DNA of 64,000 bases from Rhodoferax potami (GTDB lineage: Bacteria; Pseudomonadota; Gammaproteobacteria; Burkholderiales; Burkholderiaceae_C), in NCBI RefSeq assembly GCF_032193765.1, contig NZ_JAVBIJ010000001.1:3224001-3288000 (forward strand), read 5' to 3'. Below the pieces are notes generated by a model, which saw only the letters and a list, made by a program, of their open reading frames with translations, was not told where the DNA came from and made no database searches. The position numbers and the translations under genes were made by a program. Every line of letters begins with the position of its first letter. Within the stretch, counting starts at the first letter, position 1. This document shows, in pieces, positions 50,543 to 60,176 of the stretch.

Positions 50543-53500
50543 ACTTCGACCTGAGCGGCCTCCGGCGTCTGAATAGGGCCGGTGCCGCTAAAGCGTTCGA
50601 GCAGCAGATAAAGCACCGGCGTGATGAACAAGGTGATGGCCTGCGAAAAAATCAGGCCGCCCACCACTGCCAAGCCCAAGGGCTGACGCAGCTCGGCGCC
50701 GGCGCCGATTCCCAGTGCAATCGGCAAAGCCCCCATGAGCGCGGCCAAGGTGGTCATCATGATGGGGCGGAAGCGCAAGATACAAGCCTCGCGAATCGCC
50801 TCTGCCGGAGTCATGCCCATATGACGCTGCGCATCGAGCGCAAAGTCGATCATCATGATCGCGTTTTTCTTCACAATCCCGATGAGCAAGACCAAGCCGA
50901 TGGTGGCAATCAGGGTCAAGTCCTGACCGAAAAACATCAGCGTCGCCAGCGCGCCGGTGGCGGCTGAAGGCAGGCCGGCCAGGATGGTGATGGGGTGGAT
51001 ATAGCTCTCGTACAGCACCCCCAGCAAGACGTAAATCACGAGCAGCGCCGCAATGATCAGGATCGCTTGGCTGCCTTGCGAGTTTTTGAACACCGCAGCA
51101 TCGCCGCCGTAGCTGCTGATGATGGAGCTCGGCATCTGGATGGCCTCGCGGGCCGCATCGATCTTGGCAGTGGCATCGCCCAGCGCGGCACCGGGCGCCA
51201 GGTTGAACGACACGGTCACCGCTTGCAGTTGGCCCACGTGGTTGATCGAGGTTGGGCCTACCGAGCGCTCCACGGTAGTGAAGCTGCTCAGCGGCACCAG
51301 CCCGCCGTTGCTGGAGCGCACGTAAATGCCGTTGATGGCAGATTCGTCCTGCTTGGCCTCGGGGGCAACTTCCATGATGACTTGGTAGCTGTCGGTTGGC
51401 AGGTAGATGGTGGACACCTGGCGCTCACCGAACGCACTGAACAGGGCGGTTCGGATGCTGTCGACCGACACGCCCAAAGAGTTGGCGCGGTCGCGGTCGA
51501 TTTTGAGTTGGGCTTGCAAACCGCGCAGCTGGGAGTCGCTGGTCACGTCGCGGAACATCGGGTCAGAGCGCAGCTTTTCTTGCAGCTTCTGGGCCCAAGT
51601 GCTGAGCTCGTCGGCCCGGATGCTTTGCAGGATGTACTGGTACTGCGCCTTGCTCTGGCGACCGCCAAGCTGCAAGTTTTGGGTGGGGCGCATGAACACG
51701 TTGATACCGGCCACGCCCCGCAATTTCTTGCGCAGACCTTCGACCACTTTTTTCATCGGCTCGCGTTCAGATTGGGGCTTGAGTGTCACAAACATGCGAC
51801 CGGTGTTTTGCGCACCGCCTCCCCCGTTGAACGAGCTGACCACCGCCACATTCGGGTCTTTGCGGATGATTTCAGCCGCACGCTCTTGCAGGGCCACCAT
51901 GGCGGTGAACGAGGTGTCTTCCGCGGCCTCGGTCGTGACCTGGATTTGACCGATGTCTTCCTCCGGGAAAAATCCTTTCGGGATCACCTGTAGCAGCCAG
52001 GCAGTGGCAACGAAGGTAGACAGCGCAATGGCCAAAATCACCCAGCGGTGGGCCAAGGCCAGGTCCAGCATGCGGGTGTAGCCGGCCAAGGTGGCGTTGA
52101 AGGCACGCTCAAAGCTGCGCACAACGACACCGGGGCGCTTCATGTGCGCCTCATCTTTCAGAAAGCGGCTGGCCAGCATGGGCACCAAGGTCAGCGACAC
52201 AAACGCCGACACCACAATCGACAGGCCCACCACGACCGCAAATTCGTGGAACAACAGGCCGATCACGCCGGGCATGAAAAAGATGGGAATGAACACCGCG
52301 ATCAGCGAGACCGAGATCGAAATAATGGTGAAGCCCACTTCGCGCGCACCGCGCAGGGCGGCCTGAAACGCGTTCTCACCCTTTTCCACGTGGCGGATGA
52401 TATTCTCGAGCACCACAATGGCATCGTCCACCACCAGGCCGACAGCGAGCGTCAGGCCCAAGAGCGAGATGTTGTCGAGGCTGTAGTTCAGGCCCCAGAG
52501 CAACGCCACCGCACCGACCAGCGACACGGGCAACGACAAGGCCGGAATGACCGTGGCCACAAAGCGGCGCAAGAACAAAAAGATCACCAGCACCACCAGA
52601 ATAATGGTGCCGATCAGGGTGAGCGTGACGTCGTGCAAGGCTTCCCGCACCGACAACGAGCGGTCGTTCACCGGCGTCATCTTCACCGAGGCCGGCATCT
52701 GGGTTTGCAGGGCAGGCAATGCCGCGCGGATGGAGTCCACCACCTGCACCGTATTGGCGCCCGGCTGGCGTTGTACCGCCAAGGTAATAGAGGGCTCGCC
52801 ATTCAGGGTGGCCCAGCTACGGAGTGTTTCCAGGCTGTCTTCTACCTTGGCCACATCGCGCAGACGCACCGGGTTGCCGCCCTTGGTGCTCACAATCAGA
52901 TCGGCAAATTCGGACGCATTGCGCAGTTGCTTGTTAGCCTGGAGCACCAGCGTCTGCTTGGGGCCTTCGAGGGTACCCACCGGTGTATTCACGTTGGCCG
53001 CTCTCAGAGCCGCGCTGATTTCATCCAGCCCGATGTTGCGGGCAGCCAGCGCCTGCGGCTGCACCCGCACCCGCACCGCATAGCGCTTGGAGCCAAACAC
53101 GTTGACCTGCGCCACACCGCTCACGGTAGAGAGGGTCGGCACGATCAGGTGCTCGGCGTAGTCCTGCAACTCGGCTGGCGACAGCGAGGGGGACTGCAAA
53201 GCCACCAGCAAGACCGGGGCGTCCGCAGGGTTCACCTTGCGGTACGACGGCGGGTTGGTCATGTCAGAGGGCAAGGCACGCTGCGCGCGCAGCAAGGCGG
53301 CTTGCACGTCGACAGCCGCCGCATCGATATTGCGGGACTCTTCAAACTCCAGCGTAAGCGAGGTACTGCCCAGCGTGCTGGTGGAGCTGATGGTTTTGAG
53401 GCCCGGTACCGTCTGGAATTGTTTTTCAAGCGGCAGCGCCACCGATGTGGCCATGGTCTCCGGGCTCGCACCGGCGAGAGACGCCGAGACGTTGATCACC

Positions 53501-53628
53501 GGCGTGTCGTAACTCGGCAAGGCCGCTACCGTAATGCTGCGAAACCCGATCACCCCCGCCATCACGATGGCGAGGTTGAGTAGCACCGTCATCACCGGAC
53601 GGCGGATGAAATGTTCAGAGATGTTCAT
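50539..53628 (-). CDS. RND efflux transporter, MdtB/MdtC (HAE1) type
   Basis: A 1029-residue inner-membrane proton antiporter subunit of a tripartite pump. It has 12 helices, two large periplasmic loops, and the intramembrane Asp pair in VGLVVDDAIVVLENIIRH (helix 4). The N-terminus MNISEHFIRRPVMTVLLNLA and the porter-domain strings follow the MdtBC/MuxBC subgroup of multidrug exporters. ATG 53628 overlaps the stop of the adaptor gene. Only one permease is present (MdtBC has two), and no outer-membrane channel gene lies in the window. Substrates cannot be predicted. Confidence 0.93.
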   Translation of the reverse strand: MNISEHFIRRPVMTVLLNLAIVMAGVIGFRSITVAALPSYDTPVINVSASLAGASPETMATSVALPLEKQFQTVPGLKTISSTSTLGSTSLTLEFEESRNIDAAAVDVQAALLRAQRALPSDMTNPPSYRKVNPADAPVLLVALQSPSLSPAELQDYAEHLIVPTLSTVSGVAQVNVFGSKRYAVRVRVQPQALAARNIGLDEISAALRAANVNTPVGTLEGPKQTLVLQANKQLRNASEFADLIVSTKGGNPVRLRDVAKVEDSLETLRSWATLNGEPSITLAVQRQPGANTVQVVDSIRAALPALQTQMPASVKMTPVNDRSLSVREALHDVTLTLIGTIILVVLVIFLFLRRFVATVIPALSLPVSLVGAVALLWGLNYSLDNISLLGLTLAVGLVVDDAIVVLENIIRHVEKGENAFQAALRGAREVGFTIISISVSLIAVFIPIFFMPGVIGLLFHEFAVVVGLSIVVSAFVSLTLVPMLASRFLKDEAHMKRPGVVVRSFERAFNATLAGYTRMLDLALAHRWVILAIALSTFVATAWLLQVIPKGFFPEEDIGQIQVTTEAAEDTSFTAMVALQERAAEIIRKDPNVAVVSSFNGGGGAQNTGRMFVTLKPQSEREPMKKVVEGLRKKLRGVAGINVFMRPTQNLQLGGRQSKAQYQYILQSIRADELSTWAQKLQEKLRSDPMFRDVTSDSQLRGLQAQLKIDRDRANSLGVSVDSIRTALFSAFGERQVSTIYLPTDSYQVIMEVAPEAKQDESAINGIYVRSSNGGLVPLSSFTTVERSVGPTSINHVGQLQAVTVSFNLAPGAALGDATAKIDAAREAIQMPSSIISSYGGDAAVFKNSQGSQAILIIAALLVIYVLLGVLYESYIHPITILAGLPSAATGALATLMFFGQDLTLIATIGLVLLIGIVKKNAIMMIDFALDAQRHMGMTPAEAIREACILRFRPIMMTTLAALMGALPIALGIGAGAELRQPLGLAVVGGLIFSQAITLFITPVLYLLLERFSGTGPIQTPEAAQVEV

Positions 53629-54899
53629 GGTGTGGCGGGCTTGGCTGCGTCACTGGCGGCGGGCTTGGCATCCGGGGCTTTGGCGTCTGAAGATTTGGCG
53701 TCGCCGTCTTTGGGCTTGCCTTTGCCCTCTGGGCTCTCTTTGGCACGCTCCACCACTGGCACATTGGGCCGCAGGTTTTGTTTGCCTTCTTGCACCACCG
53801 CATCACCGGCTTTGATACCAGTCACTGCGGCGTCGCCCGCTTCGGAATACACCAGCTTGATCGGTTTGAGCACCGCTTTGCCGTCCTCCACCACATACAC
53901 AATCGTGCCGCGTGCGCCTTGCACGATGGAGGCGACAGGAATCACCACCGCATCGGGAATGCTGGCAATGGTTTGGTGCACTTCGGCAAATGCGCCGGGC
54001 CAGAGCTTGTTGTCGGCGTTGGCGAACACTGCCTTGGCTTTCACGGCCCCCGAGCTCGCGTCGACGGCGCTGTCCACAAACTGCAACTTGCCCTTGAAGG
54101 TGCCGCCGCCATCAGCGAGCGTGGCTTTGACCGAGGCGCCCTCCTTCAGTGCGGCGAGTGCGTCGCTCAGGTTGCGCTGGGGAATGCTGAACTGGATGCC
54201 CACCGGGTCCAACTGGGTGATGGTGACCAGACTGGTCACGTTCACCTGCACTGCGCTACCCACAAAGACATTGACCGCACCGGCACGGCCGGACGCCGGC
54301 GCCACGATGCGGGAATACGACAAGGCGACTTTGGCCGCATCCAGCGCGGCCTGGTCGGCCACCACGGTGGCGTTCACACTGTCGACCAGCGCTTGGGCGG
54401 TATCGACCGATCCTTGGGAGATAAAGTTTTGCGCAAACAACTGCTTGGCGCGCTCAAACTGGCGCTTGGCATCGGCCAGCGACACATTGTCTTTGGCCAA
54501 CTGCGCGGCAGCCTTGGCCACATTGGCCTCGTCGCTGCGGGCGTCCAGGGTGAACAGCAACTGCCCGGCCTTGACGAACTGCCCTTCTTTGAAATGCACG
54601 CTTTTGATGGTGCTGTTCATCTGGGTGCGCACATCGACCACATTGAGTGGCACCACGGTGCCACTGGCCTTGAGGGTGACGTTGAGGTCTTTTTTCTGGG
54701 CCTTCACAGTAGTCACCGACGCCGGGCCACCGGCCGGTGCGCTGGCTGCGGCACTCGCCGGTGCGGCAGCCGGGCCGGCTGCGCCGGAGGCGGCGGTTGC
54801 GGGAGCGGTAGAAGCAGTCTCGGACTTGCCGGAGCAACCCCACATCAACAAGGGCAGGGCGGAGCACGCCAGCACAACTTTGGCACGATGAAATTTCAT
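53625..54899 (-). CDS. RND periplasmic adaptor (membrane fusion protein), lipoprotein
   Basis: A 424-residue adaptor linking the RND pump to an outer-membrane channel. The signal has a lipobox LLMWGCSG (Cys at about 22), so it is anchored by lipid. Then come an Ala/Pro/Ser-rich linker, the barrel-sandwich hybrid with a helical hairpin (VAKAAAQLAKDNVSLADAKR), and the beta-barrel and membrane-proximal domains. The last 45 residues are an unusual low-complexity tail of Lys, Asp, Ala and Pro (KPKDGDAKSSDAKAPDAKP). It overlaps the RND gene by ATGA. Confidence 0.92.
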   Translation of the reverse strand: MKFHRAKVVLACSALPLLMWGCSGKSETASTAPATAASGAAGPAAAPASAAASAPAGGPASVTTVKAQKKDLNVTLKASGTVVPLNVVDVRTQMNSTIKSVHFKEGQFVKAGQLLFTLDARSDEANVAKAAAQLAKDNVSLADAKRQFERAKQLFAQNFISQGSVDTAQALVDSVNATVVADQAALDAAKVALSYSRIVAPASGRAGAVNVFVGSAVQVNVTSLVTITQLDPVGIQFSIPQRNLSDALAALKEGASVKATLADGGGTFKGKLQFVDSAVDASSGAVKAKAVFANADNKLWPGAFAEVHQTIASIPDAVVIPVASIVQGARGTIVYVVEDGKAVLKPIKLVYSEAGDAAVTGIKAGDAVVQEGKQNLRPNVPVVERAKESPEGKGKPKDGDAKSSDAKAPDAKPAASDAAKPATP

Positions 54900-55120
54900 G
54901 GGCAGGGCAACAACAAGGGGGCAGGTTGGAGGGAGAACAGCACAAACGCGGGCGTTCGGCCTTCATTTTTAATCATAGGTTGCTAAGACGCGAACTCACC
55001 GGATTAAATCCGACCAGGATGCAAAGCATCTGTAAAGTTTGCGCCCGCCACGCAGGCATGCCAGTCTATGACTGCTGCGTGGCAAAACCAAGACAGGTTT
55101 TCCCTCGCCGCTCCGGGCGA

Positions 55121-56068
55121 TTAACGCGTCCGGGCCTTGAAGGTGTCTGCCCAGATCTGCCCTAACCATGGGCCTGCGCTCACGAGCACGATGCCCACCA
55201 ACACCGGAATCGCACCGACCAGAAAGCCCGCCTCAATCGGCTCATCGAGCAACCAGGCACCGAACAACATGCCGAACAAGGGCGTCATGAACGAGAACAC
55301 GCCCAACCGCGACGCCAGGTAGTGGCGTAACAACCAGAACCAGGCCAGAAAGCTGGCAAACGACACCACCACCGCGTGAAACGCAAGGCTGGCCCACACG
55401 CGAGGTGTGAAGTTCACCTCTGCCTGCCCCGACATCCAGGCCGCGCACAGCAACACCCCGAATGCCATCACCAATTGGTATTGCAAAGTTTTGGAAGGCT
55501 GGGCTTTGGCAAGGCTGGAACAGCGCACCACCACGGTCGTAGCTGCCCAGGCAATAGCGGCGAGCACCCCCAAGAAGTCGCCCCACAAGGTGCTGCCCGT
55601 TGCAGCGGCACCGGTGGCAGCCCCGTGCCCACGGCCCAGGAAGGTCATGGCAATACCGGCGAATGCAATCGCGATACCGCTCCACTGCAAACCACTCAGG
55701 CGCTCTGCCGGAATCCGCCAGTGCAAACCCAGCGCGGCAAAAATCGGAGCGGTGTACAAAAACACGACCATGTGCGACGCACTGGTATGGCGCAGGCCCT
55801 CGGCCACCAGCAAAAACTCGGTGGCAAAAAAAACACCGACCGCCAAGCCCGGCACCAGCGTTCCATCACGCAGCGACATGGACTCGCCACGCCACCACAT
55901 CACCAAACCCACCAGCAAGGCGGCCACGCCGGACCGCAGGGCAATTTGCATGACCGGTGCAATATCCGCCGCGGTGGCTTTGAGCACCACCTGCTGCATG
56001 CCCCAAGTGGCACACAAGACCATCATCAACAGGACGGCGGACCCATCCACCGGTTTGCGCGTATCCAT
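55121..56068 (-). CDS. EamA (DMT) family transporter
   Basis: A 315-residue inner-membrane exporter with ten helices in two EamA repeats. The first repeat starts VLLMMVLCATWGMQQVVLK; a loop near FLGRGHGAATGAAATG separates the halves, and the second ends PLFGMLFGAWLLDEPIEAGF. Members export amino acids or small metabolites. GGGAG lies upstream of ATG 56068. It is divergent from an AraC regulator, which is its likely controller. Confidence 0.88.
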   Translation of the reverse strand: MDTRKPVDGSAVLLMMVLCATWGMQQVVLKATAADIAPVMQIALRSGVAALLVGLVMWWRGESMSLRDGTLVPGLAVGVFFATEFLLVAEGLRHTSASHMVVFLYTAPIFAALGLHWRIPAERLSGLQWSGIAIAFAGIAMTFLGRGHGAATGAAATGSTLWGDFLGVLAAIAWAATTVVVRCSSLAKAQPSKTLQYQLVMAFGVLLCAAWMSGQAEVNFTPRVWASLAFHAVVVSFASFLAWFWLLRHYLASRLGVFSFMTPLFGMLFGAWLLDEPIEAGFLVGAIPVLVGIVLVSAGPWLGQIWADTFKARTR

Positions 56069-56086
56069 AACTCTCCCATACCAAAC

Positions 56087-56098
56087 AATCGATCGATT
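56087..56098. promoter_or_regulatory. 12-bp palindrome in the EamA/AraC divergent promoter
   Basis: AATCGATCGATT is perfectly symmetrical and lies between the two divergent starts (56068 and 56164). Confidence 0.3.
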
Positions 56099-56163
56099 AT
56101 TCAGCTGACGGCTTTCATTGATATAGTGAAAACATGACAAGCCATACGCCATAGCGGACAAGC

Positions 56164-56961
56164 ATGCCCATCCTGCGTCCCAAGCTAGACATCCCCCTCA
56201 CCAGCCCCACCCTACCGGCACCGGTCATGTTCCGCAGCGCCTATGTGCCGGACCACGGGCTCTACCCCGAGCACCAGCACGCCTGGGGCGAGTTTGTGTA
56301 TTCCTTCAGCGGCGTGATGGAGGTGAAAGTGCAAGGCCACCATTTCCTGGCGCCGCCGCAATACGGCATCTGGCTGCCACCCCACCTGGAACATGTGGGC
56401 CTGAACCGCAAAGCGGCACACCACTGCTCTTTGTATGTGTCTACCGCCTTGTGCCGCCCCTTGCCAAGCGAGCCCTGCGCACTCACGGTGAGCCCCTTGG
56501 TGCGCGCCATGCTGGAACATCTGCGCTTGCAGCCAGCCGGCAGTGCGGTGTCGGGGCCTGAAGCCCGCTTGCTCAAAGTGCTGCTCGACCAGCTCACCCT
56601 CGCACCGCGGGCAGGCAGCTACCTGCCCGGCTCTGACGATCCGGCGCTGGGCGCCGTGCTACGGCTGCTGCAAGCCCACCCTGGCGACAACCGCTCGCTC
56701 CCCGAGCTGGCCCATGCAGTCCACAGCACCGAGCGCACCCTGATGCGCCGCTGCCAGCGCGACTTGGGCATGCCGTTTGCCGAGTGGCGCCAGCGCCTGC
56801 GGGTGGTGCGGGCCATGCCCCTGCTGGAGGCGGGCCAGACAGTGGAGACGATTGCGCTGGATCTGGGCTACGGCAGTGCGTCGGCCTTCATTGCCATGTT
56901 CAAGAAGCTGATGGGCACCACGCCGGATGAGCTCCGCCGCGGCACCCTGAGCGCCGCCTAG
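56164..56961 (+). CDS. AraC-family transcriptional regulator with cupin sensor
   Basis: A 265-residue regulator. The N-terminal cupin (HAWGEFVYSFSGVMEVKVQG, then LPPHLEHVG) probably binds a small ligand. The C-terminal pair of helix-turn-helices is at about 165-258 (STERTLMRRCQRDLGMPFAE, then IALDLGYGSASAFIAMFKKL). It is divergent from the EamA exporter and probably controls it. Its stop overlaps the stop of the convergent AraC gene (CTAG at 56958-56961). Confidence 0.9.
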   Translation: MPILRPKLDIPLTSPTLPAPVMFRSAYVPDHGLYPEHQHAWGEFVYSFSGVMEVKVQGHHFLAPPQYGIWLPPHLEHVGLNRKAAHHCSLYVSTALCRPLPSEPCALTVSPLVRAMLEHLRLQPAGSAVSGPEARLLKVLLDQLTLAPRAGSYLPGSDDPALGAVLRLLQAHPGDNRSLPELAHAVHSTERTLMRRCQRDLGMPFAEWRQRLRVVRAMPLLEAGQTVETIALDLGYGSASAFIAMFKKLMGTTPDELRRGTLSAA

Positions 56962-57923
56962 AGCGTAGCGGGTGCTCCGCCAAAACGGCTCTCCGCCTGT
57001 TTGCGGAATTCCGAGGGCGTCATGCCCTTGAGCTCCAGAAACCGGCGGTTGAAATTGGCTACGTTGTTGAAACCCACGTCGTAGCAAATATTGGTGACGT
57101 AGCGGTCTGAGGTCATCAGCAGCTGGCAGGCGCGGTTGATGCGCACCCGGTTCACAAAGTCGGTATAGGTATTGCCGGTCGCACGCCGGAAGAAACGCGA
57201 AAACCGGCTCTCACTCATGGCCAGCTCTGCCGCCACCTCGGCTGCCGACTGGGAGTGCGACGGGTTCTCGGTGATGCGGTTGACGAGGGTGTTGATCTGG
57301 TCGAGCTCAGTGTCGTTTTCCGCGCCCCGCATTTGCACGTTGGAGAGCAGGCGATAGTCCCCCCAGCGGGACAGATCGGTCATGTATTCACAGAACGCGG
57401 CCAAGCGCTTGAGCCCGCGTGAACCGCGCACCGCATGCCAGTGCGTTTGGGCACGGTCCGAGAGGCCAAAAAACTCGATACCGTGGCGGGCGCGCTCCAA
57501 TAGGGGCAGCACCTCCTGCAGCTCGGGGATGGACTGGCAGGCCTGTGCCAGCGGCTCATGCCGGAACTGGATCACCAAATCGCGCATCGCAACACCTTCG
57601 TCGGGCACGTCCAGAGAAATCCAGTTGTGCGGGAGGCGGGGCCCGCACAGCACCAGATGGCCCGGCTCAAACGGGCCGATCCAGTCCCCGACAAACGCCT
57701 TACCGGAGCTCTGGGTGATCAGGTGCAACTCATATTCATCATGGCAATGCCAACGCGCCAAGGGGGTCGGATAGCCGTGACCCAGGCAGCGGATGAATCC
57801 GACCTCGTCGGTAGGCTCATAGCCCAGCGACGGGTTGCGGTTGTAGTCAGCCTCCAGCTCCGGAGCCCGGTGCCGACTGACGGGATAGCCCGATAGAGGG
57901 TGCGAGTGTGGGGTAGCAGCCAT
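56958..57923 (-). CDS. AraC-family regulator of the polyol operon
   Basis: A 321-residue AraC protein. The N-terminal cupin-like sensor contains ARWHCHDEYELHLITQSSGK; the C-terminal helix-turn-helix pair has AELAMSESRFSRFFRRATGN and YDVGFNNVANFNRRFLELKG. It lies 43 bases downstream of dalD on the same strand, as the last gene of the polyol transport and dehydrogenase operon, and is its probable activator with the imported polyol as effector. Confidence 0.9.
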   Translation of the reverse strand: MAATPHSHPLSGYPVSRHRAPELEADYNRNPSLGYEPTDEVGFIRCLGHGYPTPLARWHCHDEYELHLITQSSGKAFVGDWIGPFEPGHLVLCGPRLPHNWISLDVPDEGVAMRDLVIQFRHEPLAQACQSIPELQEVLPLLERARHGIEFFGLSDRAQTHWHAVRGSRGLKRLAAFCEYMTDLSRWGDYRLLSNVQMRGAENDTELDQINTLVNRITENPSHSQSAAEVAAELAMSESRFSRFFRRATGNTYTDFVNRVRINRACQLLMTSDRYVTNICYDVGFNNVANFNRRFLELKGMTPSEFRKQAESRFGGAPATL

Positions 57924-57966
57924 AGCGACTTGAGCAATAAACGGGAATGCCTCACGTTACCAGCAA

Positions 57967-59379
57967 TTACGCCGGCCCTGCACCCAAGTGGTTCTGGACA
58001 AACAGCTGCACCCGGGCATAGCCCACCCGCAGCGCATCGAGCAAGCGCGGTGTCGAGGCCAGCGGGCCCCACAGCACCGTATCAGCGGCAAAAGCCGCCA
58101 CCGGGTCGGCCGCCTCACAAATCGCGTGGGCTGCCGCCGGGTCCATCGCCTGGTCCTGGTAGGTGTAGGCGATCTTGCCCTCATGCCAGCGCTGCAGATA
58201 GGCCAGAAAGAGTGCGGGCAACATGATCACACTGGCAATCGACTCGCCGCGCGCCAAGCGCTCACGAATGGTGGGCACGATGAAGCCGGGGATCTTGGAA
58301 TACCCGTCCATGGCCACCCGCTGGTTGGTGTCGCAAATGGCCGGGTTTCCGAAGCGGTCCAGGACCACGTCGCGGTAAGCGCGCAGGTCCAGCGGGCTGG
58401 GGTTTTCGGGCGTATCCAGCACCGGGATGGTGTCGTCGGTCACATAGTCATACGCGATGCGGCGGATCACCGCATCGTGAGTACCCTCATGGATGTACTG
58501 GTAGCCCACCAGAGTGCCGGCCCAGGCGATACAGCTGTGGGTGGCATTGAGCAAACGGATCTTGGCTTCTTCATAGGCGTCCACCGACTGCACCATCTCC
58601 ACGCCCACCTGCTCCCAGGCAGGGCGGCCGGCAATGAAGTTGTCTTCAATCACCCACTGGATAAAGCTCTCCCCCATGATGGCGGCTTGGTCGTCCCAGC
58701 CGGTGGCAGCCTTGACGCGCTGGGCCACATCCGGCGTGGGGCGCGGAGTAATGCGGTCCACCATCGCGTTAGGGCTGCTGGTGTTTTGCTCCACCCAGGC
58801 CTTGAGCGCGGTGTCGCCAAGTGCGTCAATGAACTGCAGCAAGCCAGCACGTGAGCGCTCGCCGTTGTGGCGCAGGTTGTCGCAGTTCATCAGGGTCACG
58901 GCACCGGCGCCACTGTGCATGCGGGCCCGCAAGATGCTGACCAGGCCGCCGTAAATGGTGTGGCCGGCGCGGCCTGCCTTGACGGCTTCAAGGTCGGCGC
59001 GCAAGTCGGCAAAGGTCGCCCAGTCCAGCTGGTTTTTCGCGTCCAAGTAGTAACCGGCTTCGGTCACGGTGAACGAGATGATGCGGGTGGCTGCCTCAGC
59101 GCCTGCTGCGATCAAGGGGGCGAGGTCATCTTGATAAGGAATGACTCTTTGAATGGATTCAATGCGGGTGTAGCTGCGCTCGCCTTGGGGCGTGACAGTT
59201 TCTAGCGTGTACGCGCCGCCTTGGACCTGCAGAGCCTCCATGGTGGCCAGCATGTCCGGGCGCAAATTGCCGCCGGTGATGGACCATTCGGTATCGCCAC
59301 GCTGTCGCAGTTCGTGGATGTAAAGCGCCTGGTGTGCGCGGTGGAACGAGCCCAGTCCGAGGTGAAGAATCGTGGTCAT
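57967..59379 (-). CDS. dalD: D-arabinitol 4-dehydrogenase (mannitol dehydrogenase family)
   Basis: A 470-residue long-chain NAD-dependent polyol dehydrogenase converting D-arabinitol to D-xylulose. HLGLGSFHRAHQALYIHEL at the start is the NAD fold. CDNLRHNGERSRAG, NAMVDRITPRPTPDVA, GESFIQWVIEDNF and ILNATHS-like LLNATHSCIAWAGTLVG agree with remembered Klebsiella DalD along the sequence, closer than to mannitol 2-dehydrogenases. It lies 44 bases after the SDR gene in the same operon. The xylulose product would need a kinase not seen in the window. Confidence 0.9.
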   Translation of the reverse strand: MTTILHLGLGSFHRAHQALYIHELRQRGDTEWSITGGNLRPDMLATMEALQVQGGAYTLETVTPQGERSYTRIESIQRVIPYQDDLAPLIAAGAEAATRIISFTVTEAGYYLDAKNQLDWATFADLRADLEAVKAGRAGHTIYGGLVSILRARMHSGAGAVTLMNCDNLRHNGERSRAGLLQFIDALGDTALKAWVEQNTSSPNAMVDRITPRPTPDVAQRVKAATGWDDQAAIMGESFIQWVIEDNFIAGRPAWEQVGVEMVQSVDAYEEAKIRLLNATHSCIAWAGTLVGYQYIHEGTHDAVIRRIAYDYVTDDTIPVLDTPENPSPLDLRAYRDVVLDRFGNPAICDTNQRVAMDGYSKIPGFIVPTIRERLARGESIASVIMLPALFLAYLQRWHEGKIAYTYQDQAMDPAAAHAICEAADPVAAFAADTVLWGPLASTPRLLDALRVGYARVQLFVQNHLGAGPA

Positions 59380-59423
59380 GGTCAGGCGTGAAAAAAATGA
59401 ATCGGGGGTCGCTTAGAGATCGC

Positions 59424-60176
59424 TTAGAGATCAAACTGGGTGGGCATCATCACCACGTCGCGGATGGTCATGCCGCGGGGGCGGGTCAGCATGAAGATCA
59501 CCACGTCAGCGACCTCGGAGGCTTCGAGCAGACTGCCTTTGGCCTTGGCTTCTGCCAGCTTGTCGGCAGGCCAATCGGACAGCAAAGAGGTAATGACCGG
59601 CCCCGGCGAAATGGAGCCGACGCGCAATCCGTGTTTGAACACCTGGCGGCGCACCGTCTGCACAAAGCAGTCGATAGCCCACTTGGACGACGCATACACC
59701 GGCTCCCAGGGGGTAGGAAAGTGCGCGGCGAGTGAGCTGGTCACGATGATGTCGCCCGAGCCCCGCGCAATCATGTGGGGCAGCACGTTGTGCACGTTCT
59801 TCATCACCACATTCACGTTCAAGTTGAGCATGCGGTCGATAGCGTCCGGGTCGTTGTCGACCAGGTCGCCGCCCACATACAGGCCGGCGTTGGCGTGGAA
59901 CACATCCAGGCGCCCTTCCAGTGCCAGCACTTGGGTGAGCAAGCTGGCGCACTGGTCGCGGTCCAGCAGGTCCAGCACCAGGGGCACCGCTTGGGGGCCC
60001 AGGGTGGCGCAGGCTTTGTCCAGCGCGTTGCGGTCACGGTCAATCAGCACCACGCGGGCACCGGCTTGAACCATGGCGTTCGCGCTGGCAAAACCGATAC
60101 CTGATGCGGCACCGGTGACCGCGGCCACTTGGCCGTGAAGGGGTTGCTGTGGGTGAGGTGTCATGACGGCGGACAT
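59424..60176 (-). CDS. rbtD: Short-chain dehydrogenase, ribitol 2-dehydrogenase-like
   Basis: A 250-residue NAD(P)-dependent SDR. The cofactor motif is VTGAASGIGFASANAMV, the catalytic Ser is in SSLAAHFPTPWEPVYASSKWA with Tyr-x3-Lys, and the NAG-type motif is FHANAGLYVGGD. FHANAG, WEPVY and GPVITSLLSDWP are the strings I recall in Klebsiella RbtD, which oxidises ribitol to D-ribulose. The start codon at 60176 overlaps the ATPase stop (TGATG); another ATG at 60164 is possible. Polyol specificity is inferred from similarity and context. Confidence 0.85.
   Translation of the reverse strand: MSAVMTPHPQQPLHGQVAAVTGAASGIGFASANAMVQAGARVVLIDRDRNALDKACATLGPQAVPLVLDLLDRDQCASLLTQVLALEGRLDVFHANAGLYVGGDLVDNDPDAIDRMLNLNVNVVMKNVHNVLPHMIARGSGDIIVTSSLAAHFPTPWEPVYASSKWAIDCFVQTVRRQVFKHGLRVGSISPGPVITSLLSDWPADKLAEAKAKGSLLEASEVADVVIFMLTRPRGMTIRDVVMMPTQFDL

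Noticed and set aside
55047..55083. Hairpin GCCACGCAG...CTGCGTGGC between the efflux and EamA genes
   Set aside because: Perfect 9-bp arms, but a 19-base loop and no T-run on either strand, so no terminator is claimed, and no second copy is seen.
54900..55120. Small coding frame between the adaptor and EamA genes
   Set aside because: A 79-codon frame exists on the plus strand but has no ribosome binding site and reads through the hairpin at 55047-55083; the stretch looks like two divergent or terminal non-coding regions.
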